64,000 nucleotides of DNA from an uncultured Syntrophobacterales bacterium (GCA_903928915.1 CAIYSL010000061.1:39859-103858); one strand, 5' to 3'; shown: positions 43,135 to 53,011, counted from the first letter of the stretch. Program-made: numbers and translations. The notes: generated from the sequence alone by a model not told the origin.

Positions 43135-44967
43135 ATGAGCATGGACCAGGGATCAAGCCGAATGGATGTCCGCGCCGCGCCGGCGTTTGCCCGGTCCGGT
43201 CGGCGTCTGCTGGCCGCCGCCGTCATTCTTCTTTCGGTGCTCTCCGCCTGCAGTGATTCCGGTCCCGCGACCGGTTCGATTTCCGGCAGCGTCACCGTCC
43301 CGGCGGCCCAATCCGGGACCATATACGTCCTGGCCATTCCCGCGGAGAACGCGGCCCAGCTCCGGGTCGCGGAGACCGAGGCGCGCCCCCACCGGTCCGC
43401 CTGGGTCGCCCGGTACACGGAGCTTTCCGCACCGGGAACCTATACCCTCGACGGGCTGGCGCCAGGCAGTTATGTAGTCTGGGGCTGGGTCGACGTCAAC
43501 GGCGACGGAGGCGTCAACCACAGCAACTATGCCGAGCCGGTGGGGTGGTATCAGACCCGCGCCACCCTCTACCTGGCCCCCGTTCCGGTGGAGGCGGGCG
43601 CAAATGCGGCGGCCGTCGATCTGCGGCTGGTCGCCCCCACCCCGTACCCGGAGCAGGAAAGAACCGTCACTGCGGGGCAGGGAGGCGGGACGCTCAAGAC
43701 CGTTAGGGGCCAGAAGGTCCTGCAGTTGTGGGGCACTCCCGAGGAGCGGGCCTACGCCCACGGTTTTCTCGCGGGCCCGCAGATCGTCGATTTCTTCAAC
43801 TACGTCGTGGTCGAGTACTTCGCCCGGTCGGTGGACGTGTACCGGGAGACCCTCCAGTACGTGCAGGGGCATTTCGCCGGCCACGCGCCGTACGCGGGCG
43901 AGGCCGGCGCCATGCTCCGGGGGATGCGGGACAGCGGCACGAACATGACGGCGGCCCTTCTCGGCCGGGAGCTCACCCGCGACGATCTGATCGTCCAGAA
44001 CAACGCGGCCATCCTGCGGTTCTGGAAGATGCACGCCAGCCCCTTCTGGCCGCTGGCCGCCGCCGCGCAGGGGGAGCAGGGTCATGAGGCTCCCCTATGC
44101 ACCAGTGCCGTGTTCTGGGGCAACTGGACGCAGAATCCCGAGCTCGGCGGCGCCGTGATCCACGGCAACAACAACGACGGCGAGAACGACCTCCGCAAGA
44201 TTACCGTGAACAGCACGCTCATCATCGCCACGACCCCGCCGCCGGGCAGCGGGAAGAAGCGGACGGTCGGCATCGAGTGGCCGGGCTATTACGGGAACTA
44301 CCACGGCATGAACGAGGACGGCCTGGCCATGGTGGCCCATTCCTCCATGTCCGTCCCCGACTGGGACGCACCGGACCTTCTGGATTATTCCTTCTACTAC
44401 CGGGAGGCCCTGCAGACGGCCAGCAGCATCGACGGGGTGGTGAACCTGTGGGCTACCCTCCCCGCAACCCCCGTAGCGGGGTTCAACACCCCGATTTCCA
44501 CCCCCTACCGGCCGGGGCAGGCCGGCTATCCATCGGCGACCTACGAGACCGACTCGTATGGCGGGGCGCTGCGCACCCCGGTGGATTTCACGCCTGCGGA
44601 CCAGTACGCGATCCTGACCACCAACAACTACTACCGCTACCAGGGTACGCAGCCCCATGCTGCGGCCGTCAGCAAGGTCCACGGGTATCACGCCACCGTC
44701 GAAGCGCGCGACTACCGGTTCCAGGATATGCTGAACCTGACCGCCCAGTTCCGGGCCCGGAACCGGGCCGTGGGGACCCCGGAGATGATCGAGCTGCTCA
44801 GGGCCGCCTCCACCTCGCAGGAATTTTGGGGCGTCAGCGCGATGAGCATCATCTGGTACCCCAACACCAGGGAGTTCGCCCTTGCCAAGGAGGACCTCAT
44901 CCGCAAGATCCTGGACGCGCCGTTCACGATCTACAACCGATTCACCTTCGCGGAGGTCTTCCAATGA
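43135..44967 (+). CDS. C45-family acyltransferase/hydrolase-like lipoprotein
   Basis: A 610-residue envelope protein. A lipoprotein signal ends in LLSVLSAC, and an N-terminal carboxypeptidase-regulatory-like beta domain (GSISGSVTVPAA to VDLRLV, residues about 45-165) follows. The rest resembles C45 Ntn-hydrolases (isopenicillin N acyltransferase and phospholipase-B-like): GTPEERAYAHGFLAG, then APLCTSAVFWGNWT, where the Cys would become the N-terminal nucleophile after autocleavage, and GGAVIHGNNNDGE. Self-processing is inferred from the family. The ATG at 43135 has AAGGAGG. It is followed 130 bp later by another secreted hydrolase. Confidence 0.8.
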   Translation: MSMDQGSSRMDVRAAPAFARSGRRLLAAAVILLSVLSACSDSGPATGSISGSVTVPAAQSGTIYVLAIPAENAAQLRVAETEARPHRSAWVARYTELSAPGTYTLDGLAPGSYVVWGWVDVNGDGGVNHSNYAEPVGWYQTRATLYLAPVPVEAGANAAAVDLRLVAPTPYPEQERTVTAGQGGGTLKTVRGQKVLQLWGTPEERAYAHGFLAGPQIVDFFNYVVVEYFARSVDVYRETLQYVQGHFAGHAPYAGEAGAMLRGMRDSGTNMTAALLGRELTRDDLIVQNNAAILRFWKMHASPFWPLAAAAQGEQGHEAPLCTSAVFWGNWTQNPELGGAVIHGNNNDGENDLRKITVNSTLIIATTPPPGSGKKRTVGIEWPGYYGNYHGMNEDGLAMVAHSSMSVPDWDAPDLLDYSFYYREALQTASSIDGVVNLWATLPATPVAGFNTPISTPYRPGQAGYPSATYETDSYGGALRTPVDFTPADQYAILTTNNYYRYQGTQPHAAAVSKVHGYHATVEARDYRFQDMLNLTAQFRARNRAVGTPEMIELLRAASTSQEFWGVSAMSIIWYPNTREFALAKEDLIRKILDAPFTIYNRFTFAEVFQ

Positions 44968-45097
44968 GCCGGGGATCGATGGTTCCGTCGTCACGGGCCG
45001 AACCACGGGCCCGACACGCCGCACGGGAACGGCGGGAAGTTCCGGGAGAGAGGCAGGAGCAAACGGCAGTTCATCGGATCGGGAAAGGGGAACGGTA

Positions 45098-47143
45098 ATG
45101 TCGAAAACCAGGATCGTCGTGTTGGCCTGTCTGTGCTGTCTGCTGGTTGCGCTTCCCGCGTCCGGCAAGGAGGCGCGCAAACAGAATCCCTACGAACGCG
45201 CCATCGGGGTCGCCCGCAGCGAAATCTGGAAGGAGATAACGGGCGGCAAGTGCGGGAGCGCCACCGCCGCCATCATGGTCGAGGGCAGGCTCGTGTATGC
45301 CGAAGGGTTCGGCATGGCCGACCGGCAGAGGAGCATCCCCGTGGATCGGGCCACCCTGTTCAACATGGGCTCCATCGGCAAGGTGTACGTGGCTGCCGCG
45401 ATCATGCTGCTGGTCGACGACGGCAAGGTGGCGCTCGACAAGCCGGTCACGGACTATCTTCCGGAATTCACGATGGCCGACGACAGGTACCGGCAGATCA
45501 CCGTGCGGATGACCCTGAACCACACCTCGGGCCTGCCGGGGACCGAGGGGGCGAACTCCTTCGGGTTTGCCTATGACGACCGGGTGAAGCGGGAGACGCT
45601 CGAAACCCTGGCCCGCGCCCGCCTGAAGCACGCCCCGGGGGCGATGGCCGTGTACTGCAACGACGGGTTCACCCTGGCGGAACTGATCGTGGAACGGGTG
45701 AGCGGCCGGAAGTACCTGGACTTCCTGCATGCGCGGATCTTCAAGCCGCTCGGCCTGAAGAACACCGCCATCGGCGTCGGCGCGGTCAAGGGCAAGCCGA
45801 TCGCGCTGTACTATGACCCGAAGACCGGGAAGAAGCACCCGCCGGAAACATTGTCGATCCTCGGGGCCGGCGGCCTGTCGGCGACGGCCGAGGAGCTCTG
45901 CCGGTTCGCCGACGCCTTTTCCGCCAACGGCCGCCTGTTCAAGAGGGCGTCGCTCGCGGAGATGAAGCGTGCGCAGCCTTCGTCCTTCCGGGGAAACTTA
46001 AGAAATCCCGAGATTTCATTCGGGCTGGGCTGGGACATGACGGGACTCCCGCGGTATGAGGCGGCGGGAGTGCAGGTGCTGGGGAAGAGCGGCGGCACCG
46101 GGAATTATGCCTCGATGCTGTACACGGTCCCCGACAAGCGGATATCGGTGGCCGTCATCGGCGCGGGAAGGGAGACCGGCGCGATGCGGATCGCGCTGGA
46201 GATGCTCGACGCGGTGCTGGTCGACCGGAAGCTCGTTCCCGGGCAGGAGAAGCCCCTGGCGCTGCCGCCGGTTGCGCAGAAAGTGCCGCCGGAGCATCTT
46301 TCCTTCGAGGGGTACTATGCCGCCGGCGGGAAACTGGGGCAGTTCGTGTTCGATCAGGAAAAGAACAGCGTCTCCTTCTCCCTCCTGAAGGGGCGGGAAA
46401 AGGTCCCGGCGCTCGCCCTGGTCTACGCCGACGGCTCCTACCACGATGCCGCAGGCGGCCGCTCCTATTTCACCGCCTTGGACGGGGAGGGCTATTTCGT
46501 CAACTCCGTGGCATCGGTCGGGCTCGACATGATCGCCATGCAGCGGGTGAAGCCGGTGGACAAGCCGCAGAGCCTCAGGATCGACATGGACGGCAGAAGC
46601 TGGCTGCGCCGCAACGTTCGGCCCTCCGAGTCGGTCATGGCCGTGGACTCGCATTTCGAGAAGTCGTGGCTGTACAAGGACCTGCCGGGATACGTGTTCT
46701 TCGGGGGGATCAAGAGGATCGAATCCCCTGAATTCGCCGGCATGCCCCTGTCGGCGATGCGCGACCAGACGGAACTCACCCTGTTCGAAAAGGAGGGGGC
46801 CGTCTGGGCGCGGGTTTCGGACCTGCTGTTCAGCCCGGCGGAGGGCGCTGCGGCGCTGCAGGCCGGGGAGAACTCCCTGAAGATCGGCAGCGACGGGTAC
46901 ACCGAGTGGCTGCGGGCGGACGAGGAGATGATCGTCAGCTTTGTGCGGCCCGAACAGGGGCGGATCATCCTTTTCTCACCCGACGACACCGCGACCTACG
47001 ACAGCGCCCTCGACACGGGCGACGCCTACGCCGCCCAGGGGAGCTATCTCGAGTTCGCCGGTGGTGCCGGCGACGTCTTCATTGTCACGGCCAGACCGAG
47101 GGCGGCGGCGGAGAGGGACAAGCCCAAAGAACCCCGGCGGTGA
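45098..47143 (+). CDS. Secreted serine hydrolase of the class C beta-lactamase family
   Basis: A 681-residue protein with a signal peptide (residues 1-24). The penicillin-binding fold covers residues about 40-390: SxxK nucleophile in MGSIGKVY, YxN in YCNDGF, and the KSGGTG motif in LGKSGGTGNYAS. The remaining 290 residues form additional beta-rich sequence without a recognised name. Relatives include esterases, D-amino acid peptidases and true beta-lactamases; the long tail argues against a classic AmpC enzyme. The ATG has AAAGGGG upstream. Confidence 0.83.
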   Translation: MSKTRIVVLACLCCLLVALPASGKEARKQNPYERAIGVARSEIWKEITGGKCGSATAAIMVEGRLVYAEGFGMADRQRSIPVDRATLFNMGSIGKVYVAAAIMLLVDDGKVALDKPVTDYLPEFTMADDRYRQITVRMTLNHTSGLPGTEGANSFGFAYDDRVKRETLETLARARLKHAPGAMAVYCNDGFTLAELIVERVSGRKYLDFLHARIFKPLGLKNTAIGVGAVKGKPIALYYDPKTGKKHPPETLSILGAGGLSATAEELCRFADAFSANGRLFKRASLAEMKRAQPSSFRGNLRNPEISFGLGWDMTGLPRYEAAGVQVLGKSGGTGNYASMLYTVPDKRISVAVIGAGRETGAMRIALEMLDAVLVDRKLVPGQEKPLALPPVAQKVPPEHLSFEGYYAAGGKLGQFVFDQEKNSVSFSLLKGREKVPALALVYADGSYHDAAGGRSYFTALDGEGYFVNSVASVGLDMIAMQRVKPVDKPQSLRIDMDGRSWLRRNVRPSESVMAVDSHFEKSWLYKDLPGYVFFGGIKRIESPEFAGMPLSAMRDQTELTLFEKEGAVWARVSDLLFSPAEGAAALQAGENSLKIGSDGYTEWLRADEEMIVSFVRPEQGRIILFSPDDTATYDSALDTGDAYAAQGSYLEFAGGAGDVFIVTARPRAAAERDKPKEPRR

Positions 47144-47169
47144 ATAACGCCGGGAAGAGGAACGAGCAA

Positions 47170-48621
47170 ATGGCGAAAGCGGACATCGGCCTGATCGGCC
47201 TGGCGGTCATGGGGCAGAACCTGGTGTTGAACATGAACGACCACGGGTTCACGGTGGCGGTCTTCAACCGCACGCTCTCCACGATGGACGAGTTTCTCGC
47301 CGGGGGGGCGAAGGGGACCCGGATCCGGGGCGCCCGCTCCCTCCCGGAGCTGGTCGCTCTGCTGAAGAAACCGCGCCGGGTGATGCTCCTGGTCCAGGCC
47401 GGGTCCGCGGTGGACGCATTCATCGGGCAGCTGGTTTTGCTGCTGGAGAAGGGCGACATCATCATCGACGGCGGCAACTCCAACTACAGCGACACGATCC
47501 GCCGCACCGCCGAGGTCGAGGCGGCGGGGCTCCTGTACATCGGCACCGGCGTATCGGGCGGCGAGGAGGGGGCGCGGCTCGGCCCCTCGATCATGCCCGG
47601 CGGGTCGCCCGCGGCGTGGCGCCACGTGAAGCCGATCTTCCAGGCGATCGCGGCCAAAGTGGGCGGCGAGCCCTGCTGCGACTGGGTCGGCGAGAACGGC
47701 GCGGGCCACTACGTCAAGATGGTGCACAACGGGATCGAGTACGGCGACATGCAGCTGATCTGCGAGGCCTACCACCTGCTGCGCGACGGCCTGGGCATGG
47801 AGGCGCCGCAGATGCACGCGGTGTTCGCCCGCTGGAACCGGGGCAAGCTCGGCTCCTACCTGATCGAGATCACCCGCGACATCCTCGCCGCCAGGGACGA
47901 AGACGGCGGGCCGCTGGTGGACCGGATCCTCGACACGGCCGAGCAGAAGGGGACCGGCAAGTGGGCCGGCATCTCCTCGCTCGAGATGGGGATCCCGCTG
48001 ACGATGATCGTCGAGGCGGTGCACGGGCGGGCGCTCTCGGCCCTGAAGGATGAGCGCACGGCCGCCTCCCGGGTGCTCGCCGGACCTTCCCCCCGGATCG
48101 GCGGCGACCGGCAGGCCGTTGTCGCCGACCTGGAGGAGGCGGTATACGCCGCCAAGCTGATCTCCTACACCCAGGGGTACATGCTGATGGCTGCCGCGGC
48201 GCGGGAGTTCGGCTGGAGACTCAACTACGGCGGGATCGCGCTGATGTGGCGGGGCGGCTGCATCATCCGTTCGGTGTTCCTGGGGAAGATCAAGGCGGCC
48301 TTCGACAGGAACCCGCAGCTGGCCAACCTGCTGCTCGACCCCTACTTCACGAAGCAGATCGACGCGGCCCAGGCCGCCTGGCGGCGCGTCGTGGCCAGGG
48401 CCGTGCAGAAGGGGATCCCGGTGCCGGCCATGGCGAGCGGCCTGGCTTTCTTCGATGGGTACCGCCGCGAATCGCTCCCGGCGAACCTGCTCCAGGCGCA
48501 GCGCGACTACTTCGGCGCGCATACCTACCAGCGGGTGGACCGGCCCCGGGGCGAGTACTTCCACACCAACTGGACCGGCCGCGGCGGCAGCGTCACCTCC
48601 ACGGTCTGGAAGAAGGGGTGA
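47170..48621 (+). CDS. gnd: 6-phosphogluconate dehydrogenase, decarboxylating
   Basis: Oxidatively decarboxylates 6-phosphogluconate to ribulose-5-phosphate with NADP. The 483-residue long form shows IGLIGLAVMGQNLVLNM and FNRT (NADP-type loop), GGNSNYSDTIRR, the GTGVSGGEEGARLGPSIMPGG signature, and HYVKMVHNGIEYGDMQLI with the catalytic lysine. The C-terminal YFGAHTYQRVDRPRGEYFHTNWT is also family-specific. AAGAGGAACG precedes the ATG. It begins 26 bp after the serine hydrolase gene and is followed by a palindromic intergenic element and a sugar kinase gene. Confidence 0.96.
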   Translation: MAKADIGLIGLAVMGQNLVLNMNDHGFTVAVFNRTLSTMDEFLAGGAKGTRIRGARSLPELVALLKKPRRVMLLVQAGSAVDAFIGQLVLLLEKGDIIIDGGNSNYSDTIRRTAEVEAAGLLYIGTGVSGGEEGARLGPSIMPGGSPAAWRHVKPIFQAIAAKVGGEPCCDWVGENGAGHYVKMVHNGIEYGDMQLICEAYHLLRDGLGMEAPQMHAVFARWNRGKLGSYLIEITRDILAARDEDGGPLVDRILDTAEQKGTGKWAGISSLEMGIPLTMIVEAVHGRALSALKDERTAASRVLAGPSPRIGGDRQAVVADLEEAVYAAKLISYTQGYMLMAAAAREFGWRLNYGGIALMWRGGCIIRSVFLGKIKAAFDRNPQLANLLLDPYFTKQIDAAQAAWRRVVARAVQKGIPVPAMASGLAFFDGYRRESLPANLLQAQRDYFGAHTYQRVDRPRGEYFHTNWTGRGGSVTSTVWKKG

Positions 48622-48658
48622 AGGGTGAGGGAAACGCCATGGTTGCGCCTTCGCTGGG

Positions 48659-48736
48659 GCGCTGGACATTTTTCGACCATACACATCCTCGCTTCGCTGC
48701 GGTGGTGGTATGGTACCCGAAAAATCTCCAATGCGC
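48659..48736. repeat. Imperfect palindrome between gnd and the sugar kinase gene
   Basis: The left arm GCGCTGGACATTTTTCG (48659-48675) is mirrored by CGAAAAATCTCCAATGCGC (48719-48737), with CCATAC and GTATGG inside. It forms a long hairpin in the transcript and resembles a mobile intergenic palindrome rather than a simple terminator. Confidence 0.55.
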
Positions 48737-48802
48737 CTGACGCGAAGCCACAACTACGGCGTTTCCGGTGGGGGAAGGAAAAGGAGGAATAAGGAGAACG
48801 CA

Positions 48803-49885
48803 ATGAAGTACGGTCTGGATATCCGTCCGCAGGGCGCGTTCGATTTTATTTCCCTGGGCGCGCTGGTCCACCGGCTCGACCCGGGGATCGTTCCGTTCCG
48901 CAAGGCCGCGGAGTGCAGGATCCACGTGAGCGGCGGCGAGTTCAACTGCGCCGCCAACCTTGCCGACTGCTTCGGCATGAAGACGGCCGTCGCCACGGCA
49001 ATGGTCGACTACCCCATCGGCGAGCTGATCGCCGAGCGGGTCCGGGCGATGGGGGTCACCCCCTTCTACAAACGGTTCCCGCACAACGGCGTGAACGGCC
49101 CCAACATGGCCACGGTGTACAGCGACCGCGGCCAGGGGGTGCGGCCGCCGGTGGTGTTCTACAACCGCGCGAACGAGGCGGCGGCCGGCCTCAAGCCCGG
49201 CGACTTCGATTGGGGGGCGATCTTCGGCGGCGGGGTGCGCTGGTTCCACAGCGGCGGCATCTTCGCGTCGCTGTCGGAGACCACGGGCGGGCTGATCGTC
49301 GAGGCGATGCAGGCGGCCCGGGCGGCGGGGGCGGTAGTCTCCTTCGACCTGAACTACCGCGGCAAGCTCTGGGGCATCTGGGGCGGCGAGGGGCGCGCGC
49401 AGTCGATCCTCGGCCGGATCGCGGAGAACGTGGATGTGCTCGTGGGGAACGAGGAGGACCTGCAGAAGGGGCTCGGCATCCCCGGCCCGGAAGTCGCCGC
49501 CGAATCGAAGCTCGACCCGGCCGCGTTCTTCGGGATGATCGAGCGGGTGGTGCAGAAGTTTCCGCGGATCAAGGTCGTGGCCACGACGCTGCGGGAGGTG
49601 CAGTCGACGAACCGGCACCGGTGGGGCGCGGTGGCCTGGATCGACGGCAGGCAATACTGTTCCCCGCTCTGCGACCTGGACGTGTACGATCGCGTCGGCG
49701 GCGGCGACGGGTTCGCCGCGGGCCTCTTCTACGGCCTGCTCGCCGGCGAGGAGCCGCAGGAGGCGGTCAACCTGGGGTGGGCGCACGGCGCGCTGGTGAC
49801 GACCTTCCCGGGCGACACGACGATGGCGACGCTGGCGCAGGTGCGGGCCTTCGCCCGGGGCGGCTCGGCGCGTATCCAGCGCTGA
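48803..49885 (+). CDS. PfkB-family sugar kinase
   Basis: A 360-residue ribokinase-fold kinase. It has HVSGGEFNCAANLADCFG near the N terminus and the C-terminal PfkB signature DRVGGGDGFAAGLFYGLL with the catalytic Asp. Such proteins are often named 2-dehydro-3-deoxygluconokinase, and the adjacent gnd gene suggests sugar-acid metabolism, but the substrate is not fixed. AAGGAGAACG precedes ATG 48803. Transcription from gnd would cross the palindrome at 48659-48736. Confidence 0.85.
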   Translation: MKYGLDIRPQGAFDFISLGALVHRLDPGIVPFRKAAECRIHVSGGEFNCAANLADCFGMKTAVATAMVDYPIGELIAERVRAMGVTPFYKRFPHNGVNGPNMATVYSDRGQGVRPPVVFYNRANEAAAGLKPGDFDWGAIFGGGVRWFHSGGIFASLSETTGGLIVEAMQAARAAGAVVSFDLNYRGKLWGIWGGEGRAQSILGRIAENVDVLVGNEEDLQKGLGIPGPEVAAESKLDPAAFFGMIERVVQKFPRIKVVATTLREVQSTNRHRWGAVAWIDGRQYCSPLCDLDVYDRVGGGDGFAAGLFYGLLAGEEPQEAVNLGWAHGALVTTFPGDTTMATLAQVRAFARGGSARIQR

Positions 49886-49906
49886 GCGGGCGATCCCTGC
49901 GGCGGG

Positions 49907-50269
49907 CTAGGGCTTCTGCGGACAGACGGCCTGCATCACCTTCTGCACCGCAGATTTATCCCGGGGTGCACTCCAGTCCGTCGTCGTGGGGTAGATCATA
50001 TGGGTTCCCTTCTTGAAGCTCTCGGATGCGCGGGAATCCCGGTACATCCCCTTGTCGCAATCGAACTGGGGATAGGCGAACAGGCCGTCGGCCTTGTCGT
50101 CGTCCTTCCCCTTGATCAGGACGTCCGACCGGCAGAGGGAGCCTTCGCATCCGCCTGGCTTCATGTACAGCATCATGCCGCCGGGGTTCGTCTCCAGCAG
50201 CGTCCACTCCGCGGGATAGCCCGGCACTGCCAGCAGTGACAGCAGGATTCCCAGCCACAACCCTTTCAT
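49907..50269 (-). CDS. Small secreted protein of unknown function
   Basis: A 120-residue protein with a Sec signal peptide (residues 1-19, GYPAEW). The mature part has the sequence pattern CEGSLCRSD and a further Cys pair (FDCDKG, AVCPQKP), so two disulfides are possible. No named family was recognised. The ATG at 50269 has GGGAGGG upstream. It is convergent with the sugar kinase gene, 21 bp away. Confidence 0.65.
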   Translation of the reverse strand: MKGLWLGILLSLLAVPGYPAEWTLLETNPGGMMLYMKPGGCEGSLCRSDVLIKGKDDDKADGLFAYPQFDCDKGMYRDSRASESFKKGTHMIYPTTTDWSAPRDKSAVQKVMQAVCPQKP

Positions 50270-50580
50270 GCATCCCTCCCCTCTCCTGCCCCTCCTGCGG
50301 GACATGGCCGCAGGGTAGCACACTTTTCTGCCCGGGGCCGGAAAAAGTGCGCCCTCCGCCGGGCCGCCGGAAATGGGCGAGCCGGCCGATTCAGCGCAGC
50401 CCGGGCAAGGCCGGCCGGGCCGGTCCGCGGAGCGCCGGCCCGCGCCGAGGGCGGCCAAGCCATAAAGGGGGTGTATCTTTCGGCCAATCGTGGTATGAAG
50501 GCGCCGCCTCCGGCCCGGTGAGCGGCCGCAGCGGCACCAGGCCCGGCCGTCTCAACCGGGGAAATGGATCGGCAGCCCTT
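50270..50580. other. 311-bp divergent intergenic region
   Basis: The only structure seen is an imperfect inverted repeat, GCACACTTTTCTG against GGAAAAAGTGCGC (50318-50352). No clear promoter could be picked out for either flanking gene. Confidence 0.4.
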
Positions 50581-51336
50581 ATGGACATGGACATCGCGTC
50601 GCTTTTGATCATCTTCGTGGCCAGCCTCTTCAGCGGGATGTTCGGCACCCTGGTGGGCGGCAGCAGCCTCGTCACCATCCCGGTGCTGGTCCTGCTGGGC
50701 CTGCCGCCCCATGCGGCCATCGGAACGGACCGGATGGGGGTCTCGGCGATCGGCATGGCCGGGCTGTACCAGTTTCACAAGAAAAGGCTGATCCGGTACA
50801 AGGTCGCCTTCATCCTGGGCATCCCTTGCCTCGTGGGGTCATTCATCGGGGCCAACCTGGCGCTCCAGATCAGCCCGGCGGTGATGAAACGGATCATCGC
50901 CCTGATGACCCTGGCGCTCTTGGCGTTTATGCTGGCCAAGCCGCTCCGGGGGGTCGAGCAGGTCAAGCGGCCGCTGACGGGCCGGATGGTGGCGCTGGGG
51001 GGCCTCCTGAGCCTGGCGGTGGGGATCTACGGCGGGTTCTACGGTGCCGGCGCCGCGACCTTTCTCGCCTACATCCTGATCATCGTGTTCGGGCAGACCT
51101 TCCTGGAGAGCGCCGGCACGCTGAAGGTCGGCGCGATCGCGCTCAGCCTGACCTCGGCGCTCACCTACGCCGCCCACGGCGCCATCCATTACCCCCTGGC
51201 CGTCTCCATGTTCCTGGGGTCCTTCCTCGGCTCCACCGTGGGGGGCTACTACGCCGACCGGATCGGGAACGTCTGGATAAAGCGGATATTCATCGGGGTC
51301 GTCCTGATCATGGCCGTCAAGCTGCTGCTCCCCTGA
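50581..51336 (+). CDS. TauE/SafE family sulfite/anion exporter
   Basis: A 251-residue membrane protein with about eight hydrophobic segments in two repeats. Family motifs are the N-terminal GMFGTLVGGSSLVTIPVL and the second-half GIYGGFYGAGAATFLAY, which are internal duplicates of one another. Members move sulfite, sulfoacetate or other small anions; the substrate is not determinable. The ribosome site before ATG 50581 is weak (no GGAGG). Convergent ABC transporter genes follow. Confidence 0.88.
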   Translation: MDMDIASLLIIFVASLFSGMFGTLVGGSSLVTIPVLVLLGLPPHAAIGTDRMGVSAIGMAGLYQFHKKRLIRYKVAFILGIPCLVGSFIGANLALQISPAVMKRIIALMTLALLAFMLAKPLRGVEQVKRPLTGRMVALGGLLSLAVGIYGGFYGAGAATFLAYILIIVFGQTFLESAGTLKVGAIALSLTSALTYAAHGAIHYPLAVSMFLGSFLGSTVGGYYADRIGNVWIKRIFIGVVLIMAVKLLLP

Positions 51337-51349
51337 AGAAGCGGGGAAA

Positions 51350-52999
51350 CTACAGCGACGAGGCCAGGTCCTTGCCGGAGACCCTATTCAGGATGAACAG
51401 GGGGATCAGGACCGAAAGGATCAGGATCGTGGCGTAGGCCGAGGCGGGGCCGAAGTCGCCGCTGCCGATCCGTTGGAACACCTCCACGGTCATCGTGGCC
51501 CAGGGGCCGTAGTACAGGACGATCGTCGAGCTGAGCTCGGCCAGGGTCGTCACCCACATGATGATCGCACCGGCGACGATTCCGGGGAGCATCACCGGGA
51601 TGACCACCCGGATGAAGGAGCGAATCGGCGGGACCCCGAGGTTGATCGAGGCCTCCTCGACGGAGGGGTCGATCTGCTGGAGGAGCGCCGAGGTGGTCTT
51701 GATCGAATAGGGGGCCTTCCGGATGAAGTAGGCCAGGACCAGGATCATCCAGGTGCCGGTCAGGACGACGAACCCCTTGTTGTAGGTGGCCGCCAGCGCG
51801 ATCCCCTGGACCGTCCCGGCGATGGCCAAGGGGAGCATGACCAGGATGTCCAGCAGGTAGCTCACCGCGCCGCGCCGCCGGACCAGGAGGTAGCTCACGG
51901 CGATTCCGAACACGATCCCGATCAGGGTCGCCGTCGTGGCCAGGAAGAAGGAGTTGACGATCGGCCGGGGGGCGATCGTGAAGGCCCGGATGAAGTTGTC
52001 GAGGCTCCACTGGCCGAAGTACATCACCGGCCCCTGGGTCTTGGTCACCGAGGAGACCATCACCACGGCAAAGGGGAAGAGAGCAACAAAGACGATCCCC
52101 GCACAGAACAGCCAGATCAGGAAGGTGGCCAGCGGGCCGAGGCGCTTCACCTCGAGGGGATTCAGCGAGGTCATGGCGTAGCTTTTCCGCTCGACCCAGT
52201 ATTTCTGGAGGAGGGTGAGCGCCAGCGTGACGACCAGAAGGACCATGCTCAGGGCCCCCGCCATCGCGGGATTGCCGCCCATTTCGCTGATGAACTCGTT
52301 GTACGCCTGGACGGAGAGGACCCGGAAATCCTCGCCGATCAGGACGGGGACGCCGAAGTTCTCGATGCAGAGGTAGAAGACGACCAGGGCGCCCGAGAGG
52401 ATCGCCGGCGTCACGACCGGGAGCGTCACGGTGAAAAAGACGCGCAGCCGCCCTGCGCCGAGGTTCGTGGCCGCCTCCTCGAGGGAGCGGTCGATAGCGT
52501 TGATCGCCGCCGAGACCATCAGGAACACGAAGGGAAAGAACTGGAGCGTGAACACCAGGACGATCCCCTTCCAGCCGTAGACGGTGGGTATCTCCAGGCC
52601 GAACTGGTGGAAGAGCTTTGCGAACAGGCCGTTCCGCCCGAGCAGGATCAGCCAGGCCTCCGCGCCGATGAACGTGGGCAGGATCAAAGGCAGCGTGCCC
52701 AGGGTCTTGATCAGGTTCTTCCCCGGGACGTGGTACCGGGAGAGGAAGAAGGCGAAGGGGACCCCGATGGCCACCGCCAGCAGGGTCGCCACTGTGCTGA
52801 CGAAGAGGCTGTTCCTCAGACAGCGCTGGTAGTAGGGGTAGTGGAAGAAGGCGGCGTAGCTTTTCAGCGACAGGGCGCCGGTCTCGGGGTGCAGGAAGCT
52901 CGCCGTGAAGATGGTGAGGATCGGGTAGACGACGGCGAAGAACAGGATCAGGAAGATCAGCGCCAGAAGAAGGTTCCACCCCGTGAACAGTCTCCTCAC
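51350..52999 (-). CDS. ABC transporter permease, iron(III)/thiamine-type
   Basis: A 549-residue fused permease with two halves, each with an EAA loop (EEAATNLGAGRLRVFFTVTLP and EEASINLGVPPIRSFIRVVIP) and about six membrane segments. This two-in-one layout is typical of FbpB/ThiP-like permeases for ferric iron, thiamine or phosphonates. The start is GTG 52999 behind GGAGGTCGC. It is the last gene of the SBP-ATPase-permease operon. Confidence 0.9.
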   Translation of the reverse strand: MRRLFTGWNLLLALIFLILFFAVVYPILTIFTASFLHPETGALSLKSYAAFFHYPYYQRCLRNSLFVSTVATLLAVAIGVPFAFFLSRYHVPGKNLIKTLGTLPLILPTFIGAEAWLILLGRNGLFAKLFHQFGLEIPTVYGWKGIVLVFTLQFFPFVFLMVSAAINAIDRSLEEAATNLGAGRLRVFFTVTLPVVTPAILSGALVVFYLCIENFGVPVLIGEDFRVLSVQAYNEFISEMGGNPAMAGALSMVLLVVTLALTLLQKYWVERKSYAMTSLNPLEVKRLGPLATFLIWLFCAGIVFVALFPFAVVMVSSVTKTQGPVMYFGQWSLDNFIRAFTIAPRPIVNSFFLATTATLIGIVFGIAVSYLLVRRRGAVSYLLDILVMLPLAIAGTVQGIALAATYNKGFVVLTGTWMILVLAYFIRKAPYSIKTTSALLQQIDPSVEEASINLGVPPIRSFIRVVIPVMLPGIVAGAIIMWVTTLAELSSTIVLYYGPWATMTVEVFQRIGSGDFGPASAYATILILSVLIPLFILNRVSGKDLASSL

Positions 53000-53011
53000 C
53001 GCGACCTCCCC

